Shown here in pieces: positions 10,394-25,300 of a DNA stretch of 64,000 bases. Source of the DNA: Aptenodytes patagonicus (Eukaryota; Chordata; Aves; Sphenisciformes; Spheniscidae); contig NC_134951.1 in assembly GCF_965638725.1 (NCBI RefSeq), positions 28,775,746 to 28,839,745 on the forward strand, given 5' to 3'. Made by a program: the position numbers and the translations under genes. The number at the start of each line of letters is the position of its first letter. Positions within the stretch are counted from its first letter, which is position 1. The notes under the pieces were generated by a model. The model was not told where the DNA came from and did no database searches. It was given only the letters and a program-made list of their open reading frames with translations.

Positions 10394-13300
10394 GTAAACA
10401 TGAAAAATACTATTGAAAAAAAAAGTGGCAATAATCTAGTTGGTGTTTTACTAGAGGCTTTTTTTTTTCTTCTGGCAGGAAAAAGCAGTCTGGCTGCTTA
10501 CAGTTCAAACAGAAAGTTTTTCCCAGACTGAGATCGGTCCTTTGGTATCACATGCACCAATGTTATAAACTTTATTTACAAGGGGTCAGGGATTAATTGG
10601 AGAGATTAATGAATCATAATTACCATTTTATTGTAATGCTGACCAGTCCGTGAGAAATTTGTAGATAATCAGCACACCTTTTCTTTGACCTCAGTTTAGT
10701 ATACTTCAAGTGATACAATTCTGTCTAACTTCAGGATATATCCTAAGGTTTCTCTCTTGCGTCAGTGGGAACATGCATCGGTTTGGCATGGTAGCCAGTT
10801 GTTATAACGAAATAACACCTCGATGTACATCCGACTCATGTACCTTGAGAGTCTCAGGTTTTGTGATTTTGCATGCCAACTGTCCTTGCAGAAATTAGTC
10901 AGAAAGTATTAAAGAGAGCTCAGAAGAAAAAAAATGAGGTTTAGGCAACGAGGAAAGAGATTTTCGTTGGGTACCTTACCTTCATTTCTGACTAATGACT
11001 AATTTATAAGAAATGTGGACACTTTTCCAAACATACTTGTCTCCACTTACGGGCACTTGCATCTTGAGTTTCCTAAGGCACACCTGGCTTACACCTCAGT
11101 GACAGGGTGCTGTATGTAGAAACCACCTTTTGCTTTCCAGTGTCAATTTTAAAAAAACAGCAAAAAATGTATTAGCATGCAGATCGGTTTGACCCTGGGC
11201 CACGTTACCTCTTTAAATATATGTGACAAGGTTTCAGAAGTATACCTAGCAAGTACATCGTGCTCCCCTTTCTTCCCCGTGAAATAAATGGGGTTCTGCG
11301 TGACTCTACGGGCTTTAAATCGGTAGGACAGGCTCTAGCTTGAGTGCATCCGTAAACACGTCAGTGGCTGAAGTGTGCGTGTAAACATGTGCAATAGAAA
11401 CGGACTGAAAAGGGCGGGGAAGGGAAGGACAACATCTTTTTACAGTGTCTCTCCTCTACATAGATAAGGCATATAATTTGTTGCCATTATAGAGTTATCA
11501 CTAGGCCTTTTATCCTGCAGTTTACAGTCTAGAATGACTGTACGCTCAAGGAAGAGGAGAATTAATTACTTCTCTCCCTCTTTGTGTCTTTCAGAGTGAG
11601 ATCTGGTGTTTTCTGCTTTTGTATGTAGTGAGGCTTGACCATGACTTGCCTGAGATACTCTGTGATCTTTTTCAACTGCAGCTTCTGAGCTACCAATGTA
11701 TCCACTGTAAGGGAAACCACAAGAACACAGTTAACTCTATTGCCAAGTCTAGTTCACTTTTGCTACAAGGCCTTGAAATGCCATGGAGAAAGGCTGTTTC
11801 CCGTTAGTTGCCATGCTTTTTGTGCCTAGCTGGCTGGCTGCATGCAGTCCAGTCCCTTTCCGACGGCTCTCTTAGCTGGTGGTGCTGCCTTGTAAAACGC
11901 CATTTTAAGGAGTATGCCTGCTTTGATTGCAGCTATGGAGAAAAAGTAGGTGTGATTTTTCCAACCTCTTTGGAAGAAGGTTGAGTGCATAGTATATTGG
12001 CTCTCTGATGTGCTTGTGGTGCTTCCATTTTATAAAGAGGATGTTATGTATGTGACACTGTCAAATCTGACAGCTGAAAGGTTTGTTTAGTTGATCAGCA
12101 CAACCTCAAAAGCAACAACTGTGACACTTTTGATACAGTGGTATGGGTTGGTTGCTTCAGGAAGCAACAATTAAATCTAAAAGATACGGTGTTGTTCAGC
12201 CTCTTCTGTCTGCAGATGCATAGTAAAGTTTAAAGGATTTCTAAGTAAGGTAAAGTAAGGTATTTAAAACATGCTTACAGCAGGCAAACACTTTGTAAAC
12301 AGGCTAACCTACTTCTCCTAAGCCACTTATAAATATATAGTTATATTAAACAGGGTTCTTTGTTATGTAGTAGTGGAGATGTGTAGTCTTACGAGAATAT
12401 TCAAAGGAAATAGGAAAAGGTTACACAAGAAAAACAGAAACCTGTAAAGAATAAACAAGTTCTTCAGCAAATCACATTAAACCAATACAGCTCTAGGCAA
12501 AATCTATGGGAATTTCAGCAAACTTCTGTGGGAAAATAAACAGACTGTTGGATGCAGGTGTATTCATACCACCTAACTTTAAGCGCCAAACCCGAGCGCC
12601 TGAGTTCAGGCACTGATTTCCCTGGGCTACCCGAACACTCGGTACAGTTGGAAACCAGCTCCAACAAGGGCAAGGCAGACAATGTTTCTGCACTGATTCA
12701 CTCCATGAAGGAACCCATTCGATATATATTATTTATATTTATATACTAGCCAAAAAATTCATGAAGGAGACTGAGCCAGTTGAAATCTAGATCCTTTTGA
12801 ATATTTGGAGATATATAAGGATAAGATGACATTATTAGTGGTCTTACTCTTGACCTCTTTCATGCTTGATGCATCACAGTGTCACTTCTTAAAATGATCA
12901 TTACATATGTTAATTTTGACCTTAAGAAGACATGTTGTAAACAACATTAAGCAACTCGCTTGCTGACAGTGACTTTTCCTGACTAAAGGGGTAAATAATT
13001 TGTAAGGCTATGCTACACTAGACTAAAACCAGTGACTATGAAAAAGTGTCGTAAGAAAATCCTGTCACTTACGTGTTTCTTAAATACATAATCTGCATAA
13101 AAATTATGCACATCACTTTCATGGTAAGTACAGGCAATATAATAATGGAGTTTTTCTTACAGAAAAACATCAATATTATTAAATCCTAGAAAAATGAGCT
13201 AACCATTTTAAGGAGATGAATCCATGCTTGTGATATATGTTTCTGAACTTGTATTAGAGCAGGGGAACTGTATTGTACATAGGATGGCATTACATTGCAG

Positions 13301-16300
13301 TCTGTACTACAGCAATTCTGCGGGATAGGTGTGATGTTAGCAGAGTGCCTTAGGTCAAACCTAACATGTCAACAAAATGGGTTTGCTGTTGGTGTAACTA
13401 GACGTCATCTCCAAATGATACAGCTTGCCAACCACCCTCCTCTGTCAACATAACCCGTGTTCATACAAGGAGGCTGTTTGGCATGACTGTGTCAACTGGG
13501 GAGACACAAGTCTTTTTCAGATGTTGATCTAACCATGTGGGGAAAAACCACTGCAAGGTCTGTCTGACCTTAATGATGGATGGACTTTTGCAAACAAGGC
13601 AGTAGCCTTATTTCTCATGTGTTTTGGAGGCTTCTACCTTTAATCATTGGCAGGTTTCTGGCTTCCCTGAAGCTTGAGGTGCTCCTACAGCCTGACTCAT
13701 CCCGGCTGGGCTGTCTGAACTGCAACTGATAATGTTTAGCAGTTTTTCCTGAGAAGATTATTCATCTGGGAAATGATATCAAGATGATTACTCATCTGTG
13801 TCAGGTTAATGTGAAACTTCCTTCTCTTACTGTAAAGTAACAGAGACTTCAATAATGAAGGGTCCTCTCCCTGTATGACTTTTCGTAAGAGTTGCCTCAA
13901 AACCGTCAGTTATGAGGCTTGTACATGTGTGCAAGAAACAGCTCGTACTGTCTTCTCAGGTGTGATTGACAGGGTGAGGCAACAGGGAAAGGACAGGACA
14001 GAGCACCAAAGGGTCCTTCTGGCAGTGTGTTTTTCTCTTACTTCATTAACTGGATTCCTCTCTCCACCACCGAGACATTCCTGCACAGTTTTAGAGAGAA
14101 TGCGTAACTCTGAGTCTTTTAGATTGATATCCAAATAAGGATCAGCTCTTCCTGGAGAGAATTCAAACCTGTTTTTTAAAGAATCATGTTGTTTAGACAA
14201 CCCAAGGATTGCTGGTTTGTAGCACAAGCCAGAAAACACTGGAAGTCTTCCCTGACATACTTTTGGGATTTCTGGTGGAATGTATATTCGATAAATATGC
14301 AATACTTCTCACTGATTTTATTTAATTCAAATAGACTAGCAGCCTTAAGCCTGGGTTCATAAAATCAGTGATAGTTGTAAGACTTTTTAAAAAAGTTAAT
14401 TGTTTAGAAGCTTAAATAGAAATGTGGATGGTTAGTGTGTTATCATTTCGGAAAATCAAAAAAGGCAATTGTTTTTGCTGAATTACTCATGATTGGGCTT
14501 TTTAATGTGAGAAAGAGTTGCAAAACTTGGACCCTTGGGAAAGAATTAAGTTGCACTGTAAACGAGTGTAACTTACTGTTAAGTCTTGCTGGACCCACTG
14601 TAGGTAGGCCCTTAGTAAGTCAAAAAGGACTTTTTTTGAATTCTTGTGAGAGAGTTATGTACAAAATCTGATGCCTGTGTTGTCTTCTAGAGCAGTGGAC
14701 CTAGTCAAATAAACAGATCCAGTTGACTCATTTTACAATCTTATAAAAAGGAAAATGTTTTCTTACAGTTTGGGGTTGGTTTTTTTTTTTCATTTTGTTT
14801 TATTTTGTTTCAGGTAAGAGTGAGAGGTTGTGTATTACAGAAAAAATGATTATTCACTATTGATCTCATTTGGTTGTGTGTATAATACAATAATAATAAA
14901 GTATTATTTTAATTATATAAAGTAAATAAGTCTAGTATGAAAGAAAATCACATTCTTTACATGAAGAGTGATGTTTCTATACAGAAGGAAACTTGTACAA
15001 TATGGGTATGTTGAGCAATCTTTTTTTACTCTCTCAACAATACTCTTTGCCAACTATTTTAAATGTAATTTGAACACAGACTGGAACATGATAATGAATT
15101 GTGCTTGTGGCAATGCTTGTCTTAGCTCATTAATTGCAGCAGTCCAAGCAGATGAGAGAGAGGGGCTGCATTTTTTTGTTCATAAAAGCTAGAGCAATCT
15201 GCTGAATTCAGGGAGAGAGAATAGATGAATGCAGTAGTCATCCCACTCAGAAGTTTCCTATATTCTCTGTAGAGTGTCTGATAAACAGTGGATATCTTTT
15301 TTAAGCTGAGAGTAACGCATAGAAAGACTCAGTTCTCAGCTGAAGATGTATAGGCAACATTTTCCCTGCCAAAATATTCTACCCCACAAGGATTTCAGCA
15401 GGTGCTTTTTGGTTCAGCTGCTATGCTGAATGGTGCATTCATCATTCACTTCCACTCGCCTTCTGTTAAATGACTTCCTGTTAGTTGAAAACCAGCATGG
15501 CAGTCATGTGTATGGTTTCCAGGTGAAACATGATTTTTAGCTTTTGATAGATTTATTAGAGAGAGTGAGGTCATGTCTCAGCTTTTCTAATCACACAGGG
15601 CACATGCCATGCATTGGAAGAAGACACGTGTCTTGCTCTTGGTGCTATTATTGTGTGACCCGATATAAATTTTTTGTCACCTGCTCACAATGAGTAATTA
15701 TTTCAGGTATTTTATCTGCTTGGATTTGCCTTTGGAGTCTTCACACTATTTTACTTGCCTGTCCCCTTCTCCCCCTCCCCTTCCGCTCCCTCCGTGTAAG
15801 GGTAGTCCCGGAGCAGTCACAGCAGTGCACTTACAATGCAGACAGAGAGGACTGCCATCGATGGAACACATCTGCAAGCACTTCTGTCATCTGGAAAGCC
15901 TGGGACTTCTGTGAAATGCATTTCTTATACACAGTTGCTCTAAACATGAAACCCACAATTTTTCCTGGTAGCCCTCCTGTTAGGTGGGAAGGATCCAAAA
16001 CTGAAAAGCAAGCAGAGGCTAGGGCTAGCCTGGGGAGTGGGAATCTGACAAAATAATTTTTAGTCAGTTGTGGTGGTTTTTTACTCACAGGTTTCTGTCG
16101 GGTCGAAGGTTTGCAAGACTATTTCAACATCTTTGATACTTGTATTTTATATTAAAAGATGTAATTAATTTATAGGTATTGTCATTTTTATGTCACAACT
16201 GTGCTAATGTGTTATCAAAATATCACGCTTCCATGATGGATTTAAAAATGGAATAAGGAAAATTAAAGGCCAGATCTTACAGGCAGCTGTATTCCTTTAT

Positions 16301-19300
16301 TAATGTCTGTCTCATTCACATATATATCTATATAAAAGAAGCAAGCATACACATATGCTTTGTAGCAATATTTTTTCATTAAAACCTTTTCTCTCATTGA
16401 CATAAATCTTTGTCAGTCAAAACAAAAGTGCTATTAAAGTCATTTATGCTTTTTGTACATTCAGTAGATTAAAATGTTCTTTATCATATTCAACAATAAC
16501 TTTGTACTACAATATGCTGAAGCAATTATAGGTCAAAATATGCTATAAATACAAACCCGTTGATTTAAAATAATTTTGCCCAGAAAGAATGCTTCTTTCA
16601 GTGCTCAGTCCAGTCTATTTGGGTTTCATCACTCTCCTTTTCTTGCTTGTCAAAAAAAAATTGATAATGTTGAAGTGCTAGTTTTGTTCTTCTGAACTCC
16701 TATCCTCAAGAGATCTGAGTTTTTCTAATTTTTTTCATCCAGGGAACAATCTTGCCTGAAGAACTATAGGCTTAATCACTTCACATTTATATTGCCATAG
16801 GCCTTTTTTGACCTCTTGCAGTTTTAGCATAGCTTTTGATCTCTAATAGCTTTCCAGCATAGCCAGTGATGCTCTGAGGGATGGAGGACACATTTTGGGT
16901 GATTTTAAACTTTAAATTTGTTTGTTACGTATCGGAATTTGGAAACTAAAATATTACACTATCTGTGATAGAATTTTAAATGAGCATAGCTTGGTATACA
17001 GATACCTGCAATACTGCAGCAGTATTTGTGTAATACAGTATGATAGAAACTACATGGGAAGTGGAGAATTGCTGACACGGAGCAAAACAAAAAGCACAAA
17101 AAATCCAAGAGCTGCCAGTTCAGAATTTCCCATTTTCCTGTTTGGAAGGAGCAGGATTGAACGCCATTGAGTTACGTGTATTAAGTTTCCTCATATATCA
17201 GATCTGAGTACAAGTACCTACTTCACTTGTAATTATTTCAGAACAATTTGCTTAATACTGTGTTATTTTCCCCGAGGAGTACTGCAAGTATTCCAGCGCA
17301 GGTGATAGAGGAGTCAAAGTACACTTTAGTATTTACCTCTCTAAAAGAAGTGCAGACCTTGCCATTGATACCAGTGCAATCACGCCTTTCCTTTTCCTTT
17401 AGAAAATGTCTATAAGCATTTCCTAATAAAGAGGTGCTATTCTGTACAATAAAAGTTAAAGTTCACATTTTCAAAAATGCTGTCAGCATGCCTGAGACCT
17501 CAGAGGGCTTTTACTCTTTAAAATCCTACTGTAATTTACCTTTGGGAGGAAAGAAGCAATGGCCATCACAACAGTAATGGGGTGTAACTGGCATTGAGCT
17601 TGCTACTTTATAGTAGGATCTGCAGACAACCATAAAATGACTTACCTCAATAGAGCTGTTAAAAGTAAATAATTGCAAGATCTGGCTATGGCTTGCTTGA
17701 TCAACGAAGTTAAGAATTTTTCAGTATACAGTCCACTGATCAGTAAGCCAGTTGAATTTACGGTAGTGTTATTTGCATTATACATATAGAAGTGGAAGCA
17801 ACCAAACTAGCCATCTCTGTTTTCCTTGCCTTTGTTTGACATCTTTTCCCATATCCTGGGTGTTTGTTTTCTGAAGCTGTAAACATCGTTATGTTTCGCT
17901 GCATGTCTGTATATCATATAGTTTACTGGCGTCTTAGTCTTCCTGATTGGTGCCAGCCAGTACAGACATACCACTACTGCAGTATAAACAGCAGACTCAG
18001 AATTTATATGTTCTCCTTTATCCCTAGCCATCAAAGAACATGACCAAAGCGTGTGCAGTTTTATAGATGAGAACACTGAGCCACAAAAGCATTAAATTAA
18101 TATATATCATAATTCAGAGAGATGCAATTATAAACCAAAAGCCTGAGAGTATTATACATTAGCAAACAGTACTCAGAGCAAGTAGGGGCCAGATAACAAG
18201 TCTTTATTTTCTTGTCTCTGTGATTTTAGTTGATAAAAAAATCGTAGTTATGCATTTAGTGTTATAGTTATGAAAACTAATTTCTGAAGAATGCCAGTAC
18301 TTCTCAAAAAAAGTTTGCATTAGTATATAACTGTAGCTTTGTAGTGCTTACTTTTCAAAAATATTTGTAAAAACATAAAGTCCTTTCTTATCTTCAGATA
18401 AAGAGGGTGTATCTTCAAGACATATACAGGGTGTTCTCATACCTTAGCTAAGGGCGGATTATCTTAACCAGTTCTGTCTCTTGGCCTGGAGTGCTTGCCC
18501 TGACTGCCTAGAAGATATAAGATGTGAGGGAACCAGAACAGATTCCTCAAAAACAGGGTCTACGGTCGCCCCTGCTCTCCCCAGCAAGGCGTGTGGGCAT
18601 GAAGCTGCCTTCAGAAAACTTCTGTGGTGTGTCTTTTATCTAGGGGGTTTTGCTAACTGCAGCACCAGATCTCCTCAGGCCTTTTCACTTCTGCCAGCGA
18701 TCCTGCTGTAAGAGATGAAGCTGGGCGATAGGGTAATATGAGAAGTTATGCACTGTATCTCTTAGAGATGAAAAGAAAACTTTGATATCTGCTCCATCCA
18801 CTAGCAATCGGGCTTGAACGCTAGCACAGGACTGTGCATTCAGGTAGCCAAATGGGTGTGCCTTCAGTTCAAATGGCAGATATAACTTCTCAGCCTTAAT
18901 TTCATGCTGTTTCCTGGAGCTGCAGGCACTCTTTGCCAAGCAGGCTGCACTTCAGCTCAATAAGCTCCCTTTACGGCTTAAGCAGGAGGTAAAGCACTAG
19001 ACATCACCTTCTAATTCAGGTGAATCTGAGTGGCATCAGCCCACAGAAGGTATTGTAGTTAGTGTTTTCCTGCTAGGCTTTTGATGCTGAGTAAGCCAGA
19101 GATAATAATGAGGATGAGGTGAAATAACCAGCACAGAAGGGCAAGTGCCTGCTGATTCTCTGTGGGACCTTTCTCAAGAAATGCCCACCAAGGGACAGCC
19201 CATTTTTTAAGTTGTGCAGAATTCACTGCTAGTGAGCTGTACCTCCTGATCAGAGACATCGGAGGCAGCAAACAGAAGTGGCAGTGTTAGCCAGCAAATC

Positions 19301-22300
19301 TGATTTCCCTCAAATGCCAGGGGGATACCACCTGTGAAAGCAACCAGGTCTCCATCCAGCTTGACTGAGCATAATAATATCTGAAGCTATCTGCTGTTCT
19401 GATAATTTCTTGGCACTGCCTAATGGTGGATTAGCAAAGGCACGCAATAATTGCCTGAAAAGTCACTGTCAAGGGTGTGCGATTCTTTTAAATAATAGGC
19501 AGGTATATGTGGCTGCACAGTATCTGTTTGATAGAGATCTGTCTTTGCTGAGGATGGGCCTAAAAATATCAACCATCAATGGATCCAACTCTTATAGTAG
19601 TATGTACTGTTACAAGTCTACAGAAAGCTGCTTTAAAATATAACAAAAACTGTATTATTTTGCTCAAAGGAGATACTTTTGAAATGAGAAAACTAAGCGT
19701 AGAGATGAAACTGGGAATTATGACTGATAATTCTATTTGTTCATTTATTTGCTATCACCTTATTTCATGTTTTAGCACTATATGATCACCAGTAATACTA
19801 TATTTTATGATAGATTTTATGGTGCACTATATGATTGCAGTACTATCATCATCTATTGTGTTCATGAATTCTAGGCTTATTGAATGACAGTAAGCCAGAA
19901 ATCTAATTAGTCAGATGATTTGATTTCTTACGCATAAGTTAAATTTAATGATTGAGGTGCAGTCCAGATCTGAAGTACTGTGATACAGGGTTGCAATCTC
20001 CTGTTACAGGATTTCTGTCCCGAGTAAAGGCTCGGTACTTTGACTTGAAGTTCAGAGGAGTTAAACAGTGTCTTTGCAATGAGCTCTTGAGAGCCCAAGA
20101 AGGTCTTCTGTGTAAACGTCAGAGCCTTGCAAAGCCAGGGCTCCAAGTGCTTTTTGGAGGAATAAAAAGGAAGGAAAAAATATGCAGTTCCTGGGAGTCG
20201 GGAAAGAGGAGCAGGGATCTCTGCTAGTCCTTTCAGCTGCTGGAAGGCTTCCTATTAGAAACCAGGGCAGCAACTAAATGCTGTTTAGACCTCCTGAGGG
20301 ACCATAACACTCTGGAGCCTGCACCCAGGGTGAAAAAGCTGGCAGCTTTGGGTTACTTAAGTCTTACAGCATCGTGTGGAAGGGGACAGCTTAAGACAAA
20401 CACAGATGGACCAGTGTTCAATTCAGCCAGGCTCTGCTCCGTGCTGTCGTGCGTCGATCCATGCGTAACTCCATGAGAATCGGTATCAAATGGCTGAAAG
20501 TAAGGCACAAAAGTTGTCTGTAGTGTCTGTAATATGCAGGCATTTCTGCTCTCGCCCCCTGAAGTGACTACACTTACAGTATGAGGAAATATATATATAC
20601 AGGAAATCTATAAATTTTCAGTTGTAGTTCCTCTTTCCTTCCCCTCCCTCTTCACTGCCCACTCCAGCTCTTCCCCTTGGACAGCCCTCTCTCTTCTGCC
20701 TTTTCTCCTTTCATCGTGCACCTCAGCCAGAGGTGAGCGTTTACTGCCTGCTTTAGGTACTTCTGGCATCTTTCCTGAATGCAGTTCCAGGAGTGACATC
20801 TGGGAATGTGAGCTCCCTCTTAGGTCACTAAAGAAACGTGGGTGCCTTGGAGGATGCCAGTCAGCACACATGAAGCAAGTGCTTGCAGTAGGGGGTTTGA
20901 GTCTTTTCCCCATTCTCTGTGTCTCCCAGTAGGAAGTGGTAAAACACCGTCATAATGTTAGAAATATAGCAATGCTTTTGAATTGCTAGTCAAATCACTC
21001 AATTTTATTGGCAGGTTTCTGATATTTATTATCAATTGTAGATCTAACAGATTAAATATTAGGGGAGGTATATTTTCTGAATAGAACTGTCTTATTTGCC
21101 CTGGTTTATTTTGCAATAAATTGAAGTTTTTGGCAACAACGATGAAGTTAAGACATAGAGCATTTGTGTATCAAAAATTACAACAGGCTATTTAATTACA
21201 AAAATGACTTGTATACGCAATTGATTTTCATCTCATTTTGTCAAAGAATACATCTAATAAAACTTGGAAAGATTTTTTTTTAGGTATTTAGTAAAGGGCA
21301 GAGAGAGAAAAATATAATACCTGCTCAAAGAAGACACTTTTCTTCTTCTTCAAACAAAATTAGATGCTTAATCCTGAGAGGATTTAAATACTTTAGTTTG
21401 TGTACACGAGAGCTTCCATTAGCTTAACATTCATATTTGTTTGCAGGATTGATGCCTAGGGTTATGACCATGTATTATTAAGAATCTGATTTTAAATATT
21501 TAATTAATCTCTTTCTCCTAAATCGTGCCACAGTACACTTGCAGTACCAAAATGAGCATATATCTTCAGTTGATTGCATCCACTGTGAGCAACTAAAAAA
21601 AGAATAACGTGTGTCCAAGCAGACTGCTGTAATTTTTTTATTCTAAATAAAAACTGTGTTGGATATACTGAATATCTGAAACCCAAGCAAGGCATTGAAA
21701 CTGGTGGAAGGTTTTCCCTTCCCCAGATGCTATTCCACCACCCAGTTCTCCTTTACTGATCCCAGCATGCATGTGCAGGCCCAGGTCCCACAGAAGTCTA
21801 ACCCAAAGGAACGGATGCATGTAGGAATGTTATAGAAGACAGACTGATCCCTTAAAAAGAAATTAAGAACAAGACTAGTTTGTCATGTTGATGCATAAAG
21901 AACAAGAATAGTTTTTGCCAACATAGAATGTCTATCAAAGAATGTTTTTTTTCTCTAACTTCATAGAAATGGCCTTAACCAAAATAATTGTCTCCTCTGC
22001 TAGCAAACTTTAAGAGTTTGTACTGGAGATAGAGGCTTCATTATCTTCTGCCACATTATACGTGCTTACTGAGCTCATATACAGTGCAAGGAAAATTCCA
22101 TAGAGGAGTTTCTCAATTTGTACTCTCAGGCTTTTGAAATGATTGCAAAATATATATTAAAAGCACACGTGCACTTTTTCATGCATGCTGGTATGCAAGC
22201 AAGCAAAACGAAAGAAAAAACAGTAAGAAGTGAACATCTGGAATTTAGTTATTATGGTAGAACTGTCCAAAATAGTTTATGGATTTTGTTTTTTAAATGC

Positions 22301-25300
22301 TGCATATTCTTAAATTTAAAAAAAAAACCAACAACACCTTGAGAAATAGTTTCATGGACAATTATGACACTGTGCTGATACAAAATTGTGTGTACACACA
22401 TAGACATACTTATTCAGAATTTTGTTAGCAGTGTTTCAAACAATCCTAGGGATCAGAATTTCATAATCTGCTAAATTCTATGGAGAGACATTGCTTATAG
22501 TATCTGAGGAGGTGACTCGCTACATTTAATTATACAAAGTAGTCCCTCTTGAGATATAAAGTAAAGGAAGAAAGCATTTCAATTTAGTATATTACTCTCT
22601 AGTTCATAACCCAGCTGTCTATTTTTAAGGTAGTAGACTACGTGTAAGAAAAATACAGATCGTTAGAAAAGGGAAAAGATCTAATTTCTGAAATATGTAA
22701 TAATAGTACTTAAGTGCAGGCATTGAAGTTACCAAGCTGAGTAGTGTATCTGAAATCAGCATTAGAAGATCTTTGACAGACTTTTTTCCATAGAATGTAA
22801 TTAGTTTAAAAAGAACACAAAAAGCTAGGTGTTTAAAGATTTTGGGGGATTTCCAGCAAAGTACATTGACTGAAATGTTCTAGCAGCATAGTTATATGGC
22901 ATTATCTGTGTGGAAATGCTATACTGAATGAGAAACAAAAAGTTGTGGCATTTTAATTCCAAATACAGAAATCTGTCTTGTTTTAAAGAAGTAACAATAA
23001 CATTGTTGGCTGCATTTCATTTCACCCTGATGTTCACATAGAGCATCTAGTTTTAAAAACCCAAATGGGACTTACTCAAAGCCGCTTGTTTTCATACAGT
23101 TTGTATGGAGAACCATACTATAATGCATGCAAAAAGAAATGGACATAGGTTTAAGCATAGTTCTTCCTTGCTCAGTAGATTCAAATTTGGGCAGACTCTT
23201 TGATCAGTCTTGGCTGAATGTATGTCACAAAGTCTAGGAAAAAAATCCCTGATATGGCACAGGAGTACAAAAAACTTCCTGTCGATGCCTATTGAAGGCA
23301 CTGCTGTCCTAACAGTGGAGATGTTACTGATAATTATGCTAAATATTCTCCTGTTTGGAAATTTGGAAATTATGCCAGAAATCACTTTGACCAGGCTTTA
23401 AGTTATTTCTCTAGTGAGGAGAATTTTGGAAATACGGGAAGCATTGTAACATACAAATTAAAAGTAATCCAGTACTTTATTTTTTTTTTCTGAACTAGTG
23501 TCTTCTATTGACTCTAAATCCTATAGTGATGAGTTACAGTAAAAATATACTGAATTATATTTTCGCATCATAGTATATCTATTATTCAACAGCATAAACA
23601 AAGTCCATAGCAATTACAATGTTGAGTAACAATTACTTGTTACTTACAAGCGTTGATCTGTTCTGGTTTTGGTTTTAAATTGCTTATCTGTGGCTCTGGA
23701 TGGGATTTTAGCCTGAAACAGTAAAACATAAAGCATCCTGCTTGGTCAATCTTATGACTATAAACTATATAAACCCAATAGGGGAAATCTCTACCTATAA
23801 AAAAAGGAAAAAAGTTACATCAAATAATTTTCAAATGATCTGTATAAACAGGTTACATAAAATTTATATAAATAAATGTGCACACACACACTCTGGAATT
23901 TCATTGAAAAGCTTGCTGTCAGCAGCTGCCACTGTAAATATTGCACCACACTGGCTGAAATGCAGAACACCTATGAATATGATGTATGCGAAAAATCTTT
24001 CATGGTAATTAGTAACATATTTAACTAAATTAATGCATTATGAAAATTGAGAATGGCATTCCACTTCGAACATTTTAATTCATTTCAAAGTCATGGTTGG
24101 CTCCTGAAGGTCAGCAGGTTGTCCGGGAAGGATATTAATGTTAATAAACTATACCCTCTTTTTCCTTCCTTTCTCGAATTTGCTCAAAACCACAAACCCA
24201 AGAAAATCTCAAATTAAATGTTTCATTTGTTTTCAAGTTGCCAGATATTCCTCAGTGATTCAGACAATCATTCATCTGCAGTTTTTGCTTGCTTGGCTGT
24301 TTTCAGGCGTGCTTTTGGGTACTTTGTGCCTGGGATTTTGAAGGGAATGAGTCTTCTGCACTGCATCCAGGGAGACTTCCTATGCTCCAGGTTCATTCCC
24401 CTCAAAATCCCAGTGGCAAGGCTTTAGCTTTGAGCTCATTTGTAGAGACATGATCCCCGCCCAAGACTAGTAGTGATTCTGATATTTTAATGAATACGAT
24501 TTTTTGTATAAATCAGTCTTCTTTACTTCTTGATTATATGCTGCTGCTTGTACTGTGTTCACGAGTTCTCTCCACGGGCCCTGTCATTGCTTTCCTTTTC
24601 AGATATGATTTTCTAGTTGATTTTATTGGAAATTGTTTTGAAAAAGAGCTGGGTAAACATGAACCTGTAATAAATGTTTGTATCCTTTAAAAACTCGTAG
24701 TTTTGACCAGTTTTCGGGGCCCTCCCTATTAATCTTTGCAGCCATTTCCAGACTGCAAAATCAGCAGAGGTTGATAAAACTGAGAGATTCACAGATTTTG
24801 ATGCCAGAAGGGACCATTATGATAATGAAAACTGACTCCCTGCACAACACAAGCCTGGCAGTGTTGCATCTTCAAAGAGCTGATACTAAGAATAAATCTG
24901 ACCTTAAAACCCTTGCATGCTAGTCTTACAGTCAGCACTTCTGGGTAACTAATTCATAATTGCTCAGGAGATCAGATTTTTTTTTGTACAATCACTTTTC
25001 TCTAAATGATGGAATTTGTTTGAAGAAACCCATTCTGCAAGCCCAGACCAAGCCTGCCTGAGCTTTCTGCTTGTGTATCTCATCACTCAACGTGACAGTC
25101 AGCCAAAAGAGAAGGTGCAGAGAATTTTAAATGCAGGACTGGAGGGCGAGGTGAGGCTTGGGGGATTGCTTTCAGAGGGACTTTGGGACACTCAGCATCT
25201 CTGTAAATACAGGCAATTAGCCTCTGAGGATCTCTTTGCATGGCACAGTAAAGTGCAGCGAGGAGATTCTCAAGGAGCAGGGCATTTTCACCTTCCCAGA

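Noticed and set aside
10394..10531. Open reading continuing 45 codons past exon 2.
   Set aside because: AAG|GTAAAC is a good donor and the FAM83B sequence continues in exon 3. The extra codons are intronic and not FAM83B-like.
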